Both the position numbers and the translations under genes were made by a program. DNA of 64,000 nucleotides from Candidatus Eiseniibacteriota bacterium (GTDB taxonomy: Bacteria > Eisenbacteria > RBG-16-71-46 > CAIMUX01): contig JADJQY010000001.1 of NCBI GenBank assembly GCA_016712505.1, positions 372,001-436,000 of the forward strand, written 5' to 3'. Shown here one piece after another: positions 63,285 to 64,000 of the stretch. The notes under the pieces were generated by a model. That model made no database searches. It was not told the DNA's origin and was given only the letters and a program-made list of their open reading frames with translations. Positions within the stretch are counted from its first letter, which is position 1. The number at the start of each line of letters is the position of its first letter.

Positions 63285-64000
63285 ATGATTCAGATGGTCC
63301 TGAGCGCAGCCCGCGCCCGAGTTTTCACCCTGTACTGGCTGCCGGCGCTTGCGATGGTCGTCGGATTGGCCGGTACCCCCAGAGACGCTCTCGCCGCCGG
63401 GCCGGAGTTCTCCGAGATCGCCCCCAGCCTGGTCGAGGCGGAGCCCGATTCCGTCTTCAGCGTGGTGCCGCCCCGCCAGGAGGGGGACATCTCGCGTGAT
63501 CGGGAGGACGCCGAGACCGCGGCCCGGATTGCGGACGAGTGGATTGTCATGGCGAAGTCACGCGGCGCCCGCGCTGCGGCCCAAGTCGACGTGAAGAAGT
63601 CCGAGGTCGAGAACATCAAGGCGCGGATCAAGGTGGCGAAGGAAGCGAAGAACGAGGCGGAGCAGAAGGATCTGGAGCGGCAGCAGAAGGAGCTCGAGCT
63701 GGCGCAGAAGCGGTTGGAGCGGATCCGCGACATGCGTGGCGCAGAGGTCGACTACGCTCAGGCCGCCAAGGCCACAGCCCAGGCCCGGGTGCAGCTCTTC
63801 GCGGCGGAGCGGGGGCTGCTGGATGCTCGGCGCCAGATGGAGGAGGCGGGCTCGAACGCCTCGAGCGCTGAGCAGCTGGAGAAGTTCCTCTCCCGAAAGG
63901 TGGAGGTCGGCAAGGCGGAAACCCGGGTGCTCGACGCCATCAAGGAACTGGCCGGGAAGCGCGAAGAGGTGGCCAAGAAGGCGAAGGAACTGGCCGACCG
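63285..64000 (+). CDS. Exported coiled-coil protein (partial)
   Basis: The frame opens at an ATG seven bases behind AGGAGG and is still open at the window end, so the C-terminus is missing. A signal peptide (about 1-40, ALA) is followed by an acidic linker and a long Ala/Glu/Lys-rich coiled coil (about 75 onward; KKSEVENIKARIKVAKEAKN, EQKDLERQQKELELAQKRL). It is probably periplasmic or envelope-attached. No family is recognised. Confidence 0.75.
   Translation, partial: MIQMVLSAARARVFTLYWLPALAMVVGLAGTPRDALAAGPEFSEIAPSLVEAEPDSVFSVVPPRQEGDISRDREDAETAARIADEWIVMAKSRGARAAAQVDVKKSEVENIKARIKVAKEAKNEAEQKDLERQQKELELAQKRLERIRDMRGAEVDYAQAAKATAQARVQLFAAERGLLDARRQMEEAGSNASSAEQLEKFLSRKVEVGKAETRVLDAIKELAGKREEVAKKAKELAD

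Overview
The window is high-GC, gene-dense bacterial DNA from a Gram-negative organism. It carries a TonB-dependent receptor, an outer-membrane porin, lipoproteins with lipoboxes, an OmpA-type domain, sigma-54, several Ser/Thr kinases, FHA and HD-GYP-type signalling proteins and type IV pilus retraction ATPases. Several secreted proteins end in a FlgD/Por-secretion-like sorting module, and one ends in a PEP-CTERM tail. This mix points to the FCB side of the tree, possibly Candidatus Eisenbacteria or a relative. That placement is inference: there is no rRNA or tRNA in the window. I saw no prophage, insertion sequence or CRISPR array.

Layout. 1-2370: a kinase-STAND ATPase fusion (cut by the window edge) coupled to an ECF sigma factor. 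2649-8906: a multidomain FGE-like lipoprotein, a TonB-dependent receptor with partner lipoprotein, and a GNAT enzyme. 8903-13735: a secreted protein and a porin/imelysin/di-haem oxidoreductase operon behind a palindromic operator. 13831-16150: ilvE and a pseudouridine synthase. 16164-23835: a signalling and pilus block (two degenerate HD-GYP proteins, two PilT-type ATPases, a HEAT-kinase, an FHA protein). 23903-27906: an ABC-2 exporter operon with a DMT transporter. 28124-34489: rpiA, an OmpA-domain protein, glutamate dehydrogenase, a PEP-CTERM protein, a secreted intradiol dioxygenase and a MerR/B12-type regulator. 34490-35449: no gene seen. 35450-38541: a giant FG-GAP surface protein with a triplicated domain and a strong terminator. 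38541-42235: a polar amino-acid ABC importer and an FAD monooxygenase. 42362-46350: a VOC protein and a four-gene ABC exporter. 46372-52309: ECF sigma, soluble zinc anti-sigma, TPR-CHAT protease and subtilase. 52472-54084: rpoN. 54106-58594: an Rrf2 regulator and a sulfate importer (sbp-cysTWA). 58631-64000: DUF2269 and RidA-like genes, a GT39-like/TauE/DUF1634 operon, a zinc-ribbon protein and a coiled-coil exported protein cut by the window edge.

The most interesting unit is 46372-52309, where a caspase-like CHAT protease sits directly behind a sigma/anti-sigma pair and ahead of a secreted subtilase. It resembles in outline the CHAT-controlled sigma switches known from type III-E CRISPR, but there is no cas gene here. 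Four otherwise normal genes carry single-base frame breaks (near 6557, 21976, 27588 and 40984). Three are one base short at a C or G run, which suggests consensus indels rather than true pseudogenes. Two genes that run off the window (1-1802 minus and 63285-64000 plus) were read directly from the sequence.
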